From Marinobacter sp. (lineage in GTDB: Bacteria; Pseudomonadota; Gammaproteobacteria; Pseudomonadales; Oleiphilaceae): a DNA stretch of 51,309 nt. The DNA lies in the NCBI GenBank assembly GCA_030457765.1, contig JAKDUK010000013.1, positions 1-51,309 of the forward strand. Direction: 5' to 3'. Under the pieces are notes generated by a model. The model did no database searches and was not told where the DNA came from. It saw only the letters and a program-made list of their open reading frames with translations. Shown in pieces: positions 36,360 through 44,145 of this stretch; position 1 is the first letter of the stretch; the number at the start of each line of letters is the position of its first letter. The position numbers and the translations under genes were made by a program.

Positions 36360-37670
36360 ATGGATAACCTTCATCACATTGTAGTTGTCGGCGGTGGTGC
36401 CGGCGGTCTCGAGCTTGTTACCAGCCTGGGCAGAAAGCTGGGTAAAAAGGGCAAAGCGCGCATCACTCTTGTGGACGCCGGCCTGACCCATGTGTGGAAG
36501 CCTCTTCTGCACGAGGTTGCCTCCGGATCGCTGGATGCCAACTCCAACGAAGTGAACTACCGCGCCCACGCTCGCAAACACCACTATGAATTCCAGTTAG
36601 GGCGCATGGATGGCGTGGAGCGGGAGGCCAAAGAGCTTGTTATAGCGCCCTTCCTGGATGAAGAAGGCAACGAAGTGGTTCCCGAGCGCCATCTGAAGTA
36701 CGACACCCTTGTTATTGCCGTAGGCAGTACCGCAAACGATTTCGGTACCCAGGGGGCACAGGAGAACTGCCTGTTTCTGGACAGCCTGAAGCAAGCAAGG
36801 CGCTTCCACAATCTGATGCTGAATGCCTTTTTACGAAAGAACCACGAAGCACTGCAAGGCCGTGATCACGCGCTCAATATCAGCATTATAGGAGCCGGGG
36901 CCACAGGCGTTGAGCTGGCAGCCGAACTGCGGCTCGCTTCGCGGGAACTGCCCGTGTACGGGATGAATCATCTGAAAGCCTCAGATGTGTCCATTACCGT
37001 AATAGAAGCCGCAGACCGGATTCTGCCTGCGCTGCCCGGCAGGCTCTCGGCAGCTGCTTCCAAAGAGCTTGAACGCCAGAACATAAACGTTCGCAATGGC
37101 CAGCCAGTCAGCGAAATTCGCCCTGGCATGGTGGTGATGAAGGACGGCACCGAACTGCCTTCGGAAATGACCATCTGGGCCGCAGGCATAAAGGCTCCGG
37201 CGTTTCTGGCCGATCTGGAAGGTCTTGAGTCCAACCGTGGCAATCAGCTGGTAGTACATCAGACCCTGCAAACCACAAAAGACGACGATATATTCGCCTT
37301 CGGTGACTGCGCCGCCTGCCCGCAACCCGATTCCGACCGCCCTGTAGCACCCCGTGCCCAGGCTGCTCACCAACAAGCGGATGCTCTGTTCAAAACCCTT
37401 TGCAACCGCCTGGAAGGCAAAGACGCCGTACCTTTTGTGTATAACGACTACGGCTCGCTGATCAACTTCAGCCACTACACCACCGTCGGGAACCTGATGG
37501 GTAACCTGTCTGGCCGCAGCATGTACATTGAAGGCAAGGTGGCCCGTTTGTTCTACGTTTCCCTCTACCGCATGCACCAGGTGGCGCTGCACGGTTTTCT
37601 GCGCACGGGTGTGATCTGGTTTATGGACAAGATCAGCCGAGCTATGCAGCCGAGGATGAAGTTGCATTGA
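36360..37670 (+). CDS. ndh: Type II NADH dehydrogenase
   Basis: A 436-residue single-subunit flavoprotein that passes electrons from NADH to quinone without pumping protons. It has FAD-binding VVVGGGAGGLELVTSLG, THVWKPLLHEVASGSLD, the NADH-binding IIGAGATGVELAAELR and FAFGDCAACPQPDSDRPVAP, typical of Ndh. The C-terminal region (LFYVSLYRMHQVALHGFLRT) is an amphipathic membrane-binding end. A terminator-like hairpin lies just upstream, so expression may be attenuated. It is followed at 36 bases by the HNH endonuclease gene. Confidence 0.93.
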   Translation: MDNLHHIVVVGGGAGGLELVTSLGRKLGKKGKARITLVDAGLTHVWKPLLHEVASGSLDANSNEVNYRAHARKHHYEFQLGRMDGVEREAKELVIAPFLDEEGNEVVPERHLKYDTLVIAVGSTANDFGTQGAQENCLFLDSLKQARRFHNLMLNAFLRKNHEALQGRDHALNISIIGAGATGVELAAELRLASRELPVYGMNHLKASDVSITVIEAADRILPALPGRLSAAASKELERQNINVRNGQPVSEIRPGMVVMKDGTELPSEMTIWAAGIKAPAFLADLEGLESNRGNQLVVHQTLQTTKDDDIFAFGDCAACPQPDSDRPVAPRAQAAHQQADALFKTLCNRLEGKDAVPFVYNDYGSLINFSHYTTVGNLMGNLSGRSMYIEGKVARLFYVSLYRMHQVALHGFLRTGVIWFMDKISRAMQPRMKLH

Positions 37671-37706
37671 TGAACGAGCTAAAGGTGCACTGACGAGGAC
37701 GCTGAT

Positions 37707-38471
37707 ATGACAACAAGAAAAAACTGGTCAGAGTTTGATCGTCTGATTGTCCTTGGGCTCTACTGCGAACTTCCCTTTGGCAAGCTTCATCAGCGCCACC
37801 CACGTATTATTGAGGTGGCACAAAAGCTAGAGCGTTCACCCGGCTCTGTTGCCATGAAACTAAGCAACTTCGCGAGCTTGGATCCGGTTATCACCGGCTC
37901 TGGTCGCAAAGGGCTGGCAGGAGCCTCGCGGGCAGATCGCGATCTATGGCAGAATTTTAGCGAATATCCCGACAAAATGATGCCCGAGATAGCCACAGCT
38001 CTGGAGAATCTGGACAAGGTCACTTTTGGGGACTCAGAAATTATCGAGTCAGACGACTATCGCGGGGAAACTGCCACCGCAATCATCCAACGTCGAAAGA
38101 GCCAAAACCTATTCCGCAAAGCAGTGCTTTCAGCTTACGACCATCAATGCTGCATCACAGGCATTGCCGACCCGCGCTTTCTCGTTGCCAGCCACATTAA
38201 GCCTTGGTCCGAAGACGAGAATAACCGCCTAAATCCGCGCAACGGCCTATGCCTCAGTACCTTTTTTGATCGGGCCTTTGATATTGGCCTGATTACATTC
38301 TCCGACGATTACGCCTTAATAGTTTCCGCTGAGCTCGAAAAACAGCAGAGCAACAACCATATTCGAGAAACCTTTATAGCGCGACGCGGAGAAGCGATTA
38401 AGCTACCAGATAAATTTTCGCCATCACAAGACTTTATGCGCTGGCATCGTGAATACTTGTTTATACAGTGA
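37707..38471 (+). CDS. HNH endonuclease (putative restriction-type)
   Basis: A 254-residue protein with a C-terminal HNH nuclease domain. Visible motif residues are Cys148-Cys149 (HQCCITGIADP), His163 in LVASHIKPW, Asn173/Asn179 (NNRLNPRNGLCLS) and FDRAFDIGLITF. This arrangement is seen in HNH enzymes annotated as restriction endonucleases. The N-terminal 100 residues (WSEFDRLIVLGLYCELPFGK) form a helical domain with a predicted DNA-binding character, common in this subgroup. GAGG precedes the ATG. It lies upstream of a small unknown gene and faces the large helicase fusion, suggesting a DNA-defence neighbourhood. Its target specificity is unknown. Confidence 0.87.
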   Translation: MTTRKNWSEFDRLIVLGLYCELPFGKLHQRHPRIIEVAQKLERSPGSVAMKLSNFASLDPVITGSGRKGLAGASRADRDLWQNFSEYPDKMMPEIATALENLDKVTFGDSEIIESDDYRGETATAIIQRRKSQNLFRKAVLSAYDHQCCITGIADPRFLVASHIKPWSEDENNRLNPRNGLCLSTFFDRAFDIGLITFSDDYALIVSAELEKQQSNNHIRETFIARRGEAIKLPDKFSPSQDFMRWHREYLFIQ

Positions 38472-38490
38472 GCGAATTTAGGAGAGTAAC

Positions 38491-38709
38491 GTGTCCAATA
38501 TGGAAAACCGCATTTCAGAAGCTGAGCAGCTTCTGAAACAGCGATATGGCGTTTCATTCGCGGATATCGGAGTTGATGGCGAAGAGTGGCTTGTTCGTTT
38601 TGGTGACCAATCAGTCGCGGATGCTGTCGATACGTATGCAACCAAGTATGATTTAACTCCACTTACTTCTTGCGCAACCTTTACGCCCTTTTCAAAATCA
38701 CGCTCATAG
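38491..38709 (+). CDS. Small hypothetical protein
   Basis: A 72-residue unknown protein beginning GTG with AGGAG 6 bases upstream, a strong site. The N-terminal part (NRISEAEQLLKQRYGVSFAD) looks helical; the middle contains a small beta segment (EEWLVRFGDQSVADAV). It has no membrane helix. It starts 19 bases after the HNH gene and probably shares its transcript; its last 29 bases overlap the 3' end of the convergent helicase fusion. A regulatory or immunity-like partner of the nuclease is possible but unsupported. Confidence 0.6.
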   Translation: MSNMENRISEAEQLLKQRYGVSFADIGVDGEEWLVRFGDQSVADAVDTYATKYDLTPLTSCATFTPFSKSRS

Positions 38710-41700
38710 GGCTGCTGCCCTCATGGCTTTGGTAGTCCATGGTTCCGTAGTACGTAAACGGCGCAGCTTTTTTGTTTAGCAGCTTGTTTTCCCGCACGAA
38801 AAGGTGAATCGTCAAACCAAGCTCTGCATGGTTAATTAGTTCTCTACCCCGCTTACTCTCAGGCGTTGTGCTCCTTTGACTTTGCCAGTGGAACAGTTTT
38901 TCATCAATCCAATGGTCCACGTAGCGATGGCTCTCTTCTTTACCTTGCTTGTTCAAGGTCACCAACAAAACATGGGCGTCAGCTGCGGCCAGGAATACAT
39001 GCCCACTCTGCCAATTACCCGGGTTGAACTCGTCTCCGAACAAACCCGGGATATCTTCACGCATAAAGCTCTGGCCCACGGCCAACTCCAACGGATCAAT
39101 GACTGCATCAAGCCGCGCAAACGTCCGAAACTGTTCGCTCAGCTCAGCCGTTACCAGAATATCCTCATAGCTCGGATTCTTTGCTTTTAGAACATACTGG
39201 CCTTGGCTGGTTTTCTCCACCATACGAAGCAGATATTGAGTGTCGCCAGTCTCATCCACGCGCTCAATAGCCAACGTCTTGCCGGTGACGCTACCCGCTT
39301 GGTCCGGATTGATTTGTTCCAGCAACAGGTAATCGCCGTTGCGAATTGGATTTTTACCGCCATTCATCGAATCGCCAGATGCTTGTGCAATAAAGTGCCG
39401 ACTGGGGTTCAGTCGGCCATAACCTTCGCCAAGATGGCGGTATTCTTCCGCCTCGGCAGAGCTGGTACGGAAGTGGCCACACGCTATCTTTAACGTAGGG
39501 AAAAACGGCAGCTCTGTCTCGTTTGCTGCATTGCTTGGAAGTACAGATACATTCTGATCGACCGTCTCTATTTTTCCTCGAGCCTCGTAACTGGCCAACC
39601 GATAATCCACCAACTCCTGCACCAACGCTGTGAAGGCATCTATTTGGTCGCTTGCTAAGGTAATGGCTGGAACAAAGAGCCCATTGGCCAGTTTGAAAGA
39701 GCCTGCTGTCTTGGTGTTCTCACCAACCCAAGCCTTGACTGGGTTTCTGCGCCAATAAGCCTGCCAAGCTTTTGCTCCAGGGCTTTCCCGCATATCTTCC
39801 GGCAACTCACCCAGCAAGGCACGACGGCGCTGCAAAACCTTTAACGACTGGTTGGCTAATGTTGATAATTCCGGCGCATTGCGCCAACCGTCCAGTTCTT
39901 GAAATGCCTCAAGGAGAACCATTTTGAACGACTTGGTCATGGCCGTTCTTTCAAGTTCAGTAAGAAATGCTGTTTGCTGCTCTACAAGTTCAGACTCCGT
40001 CTCGTCCAAGTCCTCCATGTGCTCCACTAGCGCAAACCAGTGACCGAACTGTTTTCGCAGTTTTGTAAGGTTGGCACCAAAGCGATAGAACTCTGTGAGC
40101 GTTGGGCGGCGACCAAGGGTATCCCGCAGCAGTCGGTAGTCTTTTTCCGTGCCTTCCCCATCCAAAGACTTCAAAAAATCGATCAGTTGCAGGTCGTAAT
40201 TGATAAAGCAGCCATCTGGCAAGTCCAGTTTTTGAGTTTCTGCCTTGCGCGCATACTGCGCCAGTTGCCGATGGTTCATGTCCGCGCCCATCAGCGCCTG
40301 AGGCTTATGCAAAAAGCCTTGGTGGTTACCGATAAAGTCTAAAACCACCAATTTATCTTTACCTTCTGCTTTACGGAGACCCCGACCAAGCTGCTGCAAG
40401 AAAAGGATTTTCGATTCCGTTGGGCGCAACAACATCACCGTATCAATGGTCGGCAAATCGACGCCTTCGTTAAACAGATCCACCGAAAACAGTATTGCCA
40501 GCTCACCAGACCTTAACTGCTCTAAAGCTTCGCCACGGGATAAATCAGAGCTGCCATGAACCGCGGCGGCGGCAAAGCCTCGTTTCCGAAACTGCTCGGC
40601 CATGAAGTCTGCATGGTTGATCGAGACACAGAACGCTAAGGTGCGCTGTTGCCGATGTGTCTGCCACACACGCTCGGCATGGCGAGCACGGCCTAAAGTG
40701 GCGAGCTTGTGAGCCAGTTGATTAGGGTCGAACTTACCGTTGCGCCAGGGGATTTCGGCGTAATCAACACTGTCGTCGTAAATACCGTAGTAATGAAAAG
40801 GCGCTAGCAGCTTGCTGCGAATACCTTCAAAGAGGTTGTGTGCATAAACCAGATTATCGTCACACAGTGAAAGAATGTCCGAGCGGTCGGTCCGGTCTGG
40901 TGTAGCGGTCAAACCCAGCATGAAGGTCGGTGCGAAATAGCTCAATAATCTGTGATAGGTCGGTGCCGCCGCATGGTGAAATTCGTCCACCACAATGTAA
41001 TCAAAATGCTGGGGTGTAAAGCGCTCCAAATGAGCTTCTTTACCCAGAGTTTGTATCGAGGCACACAGCACATCTACCGCCATATCCCGCTGTTTGCCCA
41101 TGTAAAAGCCCACACGGCTTTGCGGGCGAATTCGGATAAAAGTTTCGGCTGCCTGATGCAGAATTTCTTCCCGGTGCGCGACAAACAGTACCCGCCTGGC
41201 ACCCATTTGAGCCGCATCAAACGCAGATAACCAGGTTTTACCCAAACCCGTCGCCAACACCACCAAACCTCGGCTATAACCCTCGGATCGTGTTTCGCGC
41301 AGAGCCTCTAACGCTGCAGTTTGTACCGGTGTAGGTTCTGGTGGGTCTTCAACTTCATGGCTGCCGGCTTCCATTGGGCGCGGGGGCAGAACCCGACGAG
41401 CTTCATACTCATCAATCCAACCGTCTGACAAAAGCCGTGTGTTCTTATGGCAAAACAACTCTTCAAAACGGCTCAGCGCTTCAAAAAAACCGTTATCACT
41501 GGGGTAATCAACTCGGTAATTCCACTCCAACCCATCTTGGAGCGCCTGCCGGCTGATGTTACTGGAGCCAATAAAAGCCGTTCCCTGCTGGGCCGTTTCA
41601 GGACCAACGTAGGTGAAAATGTAGGCTTTAAGATGAAAACTTGAACCTGCACTTTCATAGACCCGAACCTGCGCACCCCGCTCCTGCAGCAGCATTAAAC

Positions 41701-42520
41701 TGCGCAATGCTTCTGGATCGGTGATGTCCATATAATCGCTGGTGAGTACCCGAACTCGCACTGGCAGTTCTTCGCGGCCCAGAGCACTCAGCAAATCGGG
41801 GAGTAACAACTTCAACCCGGTGGTCTTTACAAATGCCACCGCCATATCGATCTCAGTCGCTTTATTGATGCTGGCGCAAAGGTGCGGCAGGAAGTGCTGG
41901 TGTTCGCCACCCGTAATCAGCTTGTCAGGCGTCTCGGCTTGCTTATGAAAAACCCCGTTCACCCAATACTCATCCCGCCCCGGCCTGCGGTCTGCCGTTT
42001 GCCAGGTGGTTATTTTTTCAAGTTCGGATAAAACGCCAGCCCAGCTTTCAAGCTGGGTAACTGTTGCGTAGGTAAAATGCCGCCCATTATGCTCGTGGTG
42101 TCCTTCGCCTTGTTTGAAGCTTAGATATAAAACGCCGCCAGCTTTCAAAGCCCGCCATAACTGAGCAAGCGCCGGGGGTATCTGCTCCTGGGGCAAGTGG
42201 AGCAGGCTGGCACAGGCCCAAATGCCATCGTAAACCTGAAATTCGTCTACCTGCTCAAACGTGCGAACGAGAACGGTGTGGAGTATGGCTTTAGAAGCCA
42301 ATGTGGCAAGTTTTTCGGAGGCATCAAAGGCAGTCACCCGGTAGCCTTGAGCCAGAAACTCCCGGGAATCTCTGCCGGAACCGCAGCCGGCGTCCAATAT
42401 GTGAGCGTTTTCCGGAAGGTGGGGCAGAAATTCGTCATACAACGCCGTCATATCAACATGCAGCGTTTCATCCAGAAACGCCTGAGCATGGGTATTGTAA
42501 TAGGCAACTGATTGGCTCAT
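38681..42520 (-). CDS. Five-domain fusion: methyltransferase, PLD-like nuclease, DEAD/DEAH helicase, S24-like, DUF3427-type
   Basis: A 1279-residue protein. Residues 1-195 are a SAM-dependent methyltransferase (DAGCGSG at 43-49). Residues about 200-385 are a phospholipase-D-like domain with His296-x-Lys298 and GSSN at 318-321. A superfamily 2 helicase follows: Walker A ATGLGKT (423-429), DEFH (512-515), TAT (538-540) and motif VI QQLGRGLRK (709-717). Residues near 1040-1120 resemble an S24/LexA peptidase (GDSM, Ser1051), and the C-terminal 125 residues match DUF3427 (HWIDEKLFHWQSQRSTTPES). ATG 42520 is chosen over TTG 42529. PLD-helicase-DUF3427 proteins are usually linked to phage defence or DNA repair; the added methyltransferase is notable. 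Confidence 0.88.
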   Translation of the reverse strand: MSQSVAYYNTHAQAFLDETLHVDMTALYDEFLPHLPENAHILDAGCGSGRDSREFLAQGYRVTAFDASEKLATLASKAILHTVLVRTFEQVDEFQVYDGIWACASLLHLPQEQIPPALAQLWRALKAGGVLYLSFKQGEGHHEHNGRHFTYATVTQLESWAGVLSELEKITTWQTADRRPGRDEYWVNGVFHKQAETPDKLITGGEHQHFLPHLCASINKATEIDMAVAFVKTTGLKLLLPDLLSALGREELPVRVRVLTSDYMDITDPEALRSLMLLQERGAQVRVYESAGSSFHLKAYIFTYVGPETAQQGTAFIGSSNISRQALQDGLEWNYRVDYPSDNGFFEALSRFEELFCHKNTRLLSDGWIDEYEARRVLPPRPMEAGSHEVEDPPEPTPVQTAALEALRETRSEGYSRGLVVLATGLGKTWLSAFDAAQMGARRVLFVAHREEILHQAAETFIRIRPQSRVGFYMGKQRDMAVDVLCASIQTLGKEAHLERFTPQHFDYIVVDEFHHAAAPTYHRLLSYFAPTFMLGLTATPDRTDRSDILSLCDDNLVYAHNLFEGIRSKLLAPFHYYGIYDDSVDYAEIPWRNGKFDPNQLAHKLATLGRARHAERVWQTHRQQRTLAFCVSINHADFMAEQFRKRGFAAAAVHGSSDLSRGEALEQLRSGELAILFSVDLFNEGVDLPTIDTVMLLRPTESKILFLQQLGRGLRKAEGKDKLVVLDFIGNHQGFLHKPQALMGADMNHRQLAQYARKAETQKLDLPDGCFINYDLQLIDFLKSLDGEGTEKDYRLLRDTLGRRPTLTEFYRFGANLTKLRKQFGHWFALVEHMEDLDETESELVEQQTAFLTELERTAMTKSFKMVLLEAFQELDGWRNAPELSTLANQSLKVLQRRRALLGELPEDMRESPGAKAWQAYWRRNPVKAWVGENTKTAGSFKLANGLFVPAITLASDQIDAFTALVQELVDYRLASYEARGKIETVDQNVSVLPSNAANETELPFFPTLKIACGHFRTSSAEAEEYRHLGEGYGRLNPSRHFIAQASGDSMNGGKNPIRNGDYLLLEQINPDQAGSVTGKTLAIERVDETGDTQYLLRMVEKTSQGQYVLKAKNPSYEDILVTAELSEQFRTFARLDAVIDPLELAVGQSFMREDIPGLFGDEFNPGNWQSGHVFLAAADAHVLLVTLNKQGKEESHRYVDHWIDEKLFHWQSQRSTTPESKRGRELINHAELGLTIHLFVRENKLLNKKAAPFTYYGTMDYQSHEGSSPMSVILKRA

Positions 42521-42668
42521 GCCGGGCAAGTCTCTTTGTTGGCGGCGGGGCAGGCGATTCCGATATTATCTGTGGGTGCCCGGAAAGGAGCAGATGTAAA
42601 GCAGTTGCTGCGAACGCCCCTGATGCAACGAGCGATTAATAAGGCTGGGTACCGGCTTCTCTGCCCGT

Positions 42669-43979
42669 TCATTTAAACCTCACCACAAGCTCATGCAGCT
42701 CTCCTGCAATGTTCTCTATGTTTTGCACTTGGACTATAGCCTGCTCGCCTTTGTGCAAGCTGTCGTTACCCAGACTGGAAATATCCTCTATTTGGCCGTC
42801 AATCTGATCAAACACCTGAGCCTGCTCTTCTACAGCAGCAGCCATTTGAATAGACATTTCCGCGATAATACCCACAGAATCGGCTATCTGCCCAAGGGTG
42901 GTTTCGGCTTCAAGCATGTGTGAAAGCCCGCTGTCAGCCGCTTTTTTTCCATCATCGGTCGCGCGCACAGACGTGGATGTTCTCGTTAGTAGCGCTTCGA
43001 TAGTTCCATGGATTTCCCGGGTTGAGTCCTGGGTTCGCCTGGCAAGGCCACGAACTTCATCGGCAACCACAGCAAATCCACGCCCGTGCTCGCCTGCCCG
43101 GGCCGCTTCAATGGCCGCATTCAATGCCAGCAGGTTTGTTTGCTCCGCAATTTCTTCAATGATTTTGGCCACGCTGGCAATTCTTTGGGTTTCGGTGGCC
43201 AGCTCCCCCACCGATTCACTAATGCTGTGTACGGTTGCTTGTAAACCCTCGATAACTTCACGAGTAGTGCCGATAACCGCCGCGCCCTGGTTTGCAAGGC
43301 TGCGCGATTCTTCAGCTTTGTGAGCAGTATTCTGAACATTAGAAGACACGCCGGTAACTGTCTGGGATACCTGATGAACGGCAGCGGCTACACTGCTAAT
43401 TTCTGTTTGCTGTTTTCTCAGCACGCCGTGGGATTCACAGGTTACCTCTAACCCTTGCACAGCACCGGCTTTAACCTTTTCAGCAGACTCTTCCATGCGC
43501 GTAAGCACGGCGTCCAGATGGGCTTTTTGCGCCAATATGGCCACTTTCATGCGACCAGGTTCCAGATCATCATCGGTATACGTTTGTGCCGCGAGATTGT
43601 CTGTAAAACTGGTGCCCAGCAATTTGGTCAAGGAAGTAATTAGCCGTCGCCGGGACCGGTGAGCCCACAAAATATAAACAAACCCACCAAGTACCAGAGT
43701 CGCCTGCGATATCAAGATCAAGCCTGCGTAATGGGTAATTGCGGCAACAACCAAAACCGTGGCCAAACACAGGGATGCTGGCGAAAATGCCTGCAGGCGC
43801 GCTATGGTTCGCCTGCCTTCACGAATTCTCGCGTACTGCTTTTCTGCGCGGCGTACGTTCTCCCGGGATGGGCAAGAACGAACCGATTCGTAACCAACCA
43901 CGGCTCCGTTCTCGGTGACTGGCGTTATATAAGCGCTTACCCAGTAAAAATCCCCATTTTTTCGGCGATTTTTAACCAT
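42669..43979 (-). CDS. Aer-like methyl-accepting chemotaxis protein lacking most of its PAS domain
   Basis: A 436-residue chemoreceptor. It starts at [14 protein letters not shown], which in Aer-type energy-taxis receptors is the middle of the FAD-binding PAS domain. Two hydrophobic helices follow near residues 68-105 ([40 protein letters not shown]), then a HAMP-like linker and the cytoplasmic signalling domain with the hairpin tip [34 protein letters not shown]. Upstream DNA carries a short out-of-frame piece of the expected N terminus, so the gene has lost about 75 codons. The signalling module may still be made, but redox sensing should be abolished. Confidence 0.85.
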   Translation of the reverse strand: MVKNRRKNGDFYWVSAYITPVTENGAVVGYESVRSCPSRENVRRAEKQYARIREGRRTIARLQAFSPASLCLATVLVVAAITHYAGLILISQATLVLGGFVYILWAHRSRRRLITSLTKLLGTSFTDNLAAQTYTDDDLEPGRMKVAILAQKAHLDAVLTRMEESAEKVKAGAVQGLEVTCESHGVLRKQQTEISSVAAAVHQVSQTVTGVSSNVQNTAHKAEESRSLANQGAAVIGTTREVIEGLQATVHSISESVGELATETQRIASVAKIIEEIAEQTNLLALNAAIEAARAGEHGRGFAVVADEVRGLARRTQDSTREIHGTIEALLTRTSTSVRATDDGKKAADSGLSHMLEAETTLGQIADSVGIIAEMSIQMAAAVEEQAQVFDQIDGQIEDISSLGNDSLHKGEQAIVQVQNIENIAGELHELVVRFK

Positions 43980-44013
43980 TCCCAGTATCCGTAACCGGCA
44001 GATTTTTTCTCAA
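43972..44013 (-). pseudogene. Remnant of the Aer-like receptor N terminus
   Basis: A 13-codon frame, TTG start then [12 protein letters not shown] and a stop, reads into the chemoreceptor start in a different register. RKNLPVT is the usual beginning of Aer-type PAS chemoreceptors, and AGGGTGG precedes it at a fitting distance. The frame is joined to the receptor's mid-PAS sequence without the intervening 75 or so codons, marking the two edges of an internal deletion. Confidence 0.6.
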
Positions 44014-44145
44014 AACGACCACCCTGCCCCTGTTAGTGCTATGCCTTAATTTGGTACAGGATCTTCAATATGTAAATTTTAAAAGGGTATATATTTCTTA
44101 AAAACTGCATTTTTTCAAATACTTCAAGAGCTTTCGCCACGCCCC

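Noticed and set aside
37707..42520. Insertion sequence or integrase marking the putative defence island
   Set aside because: No transposase, integrase, terminal inverted repeat or tRNA gene was seen at either edge.
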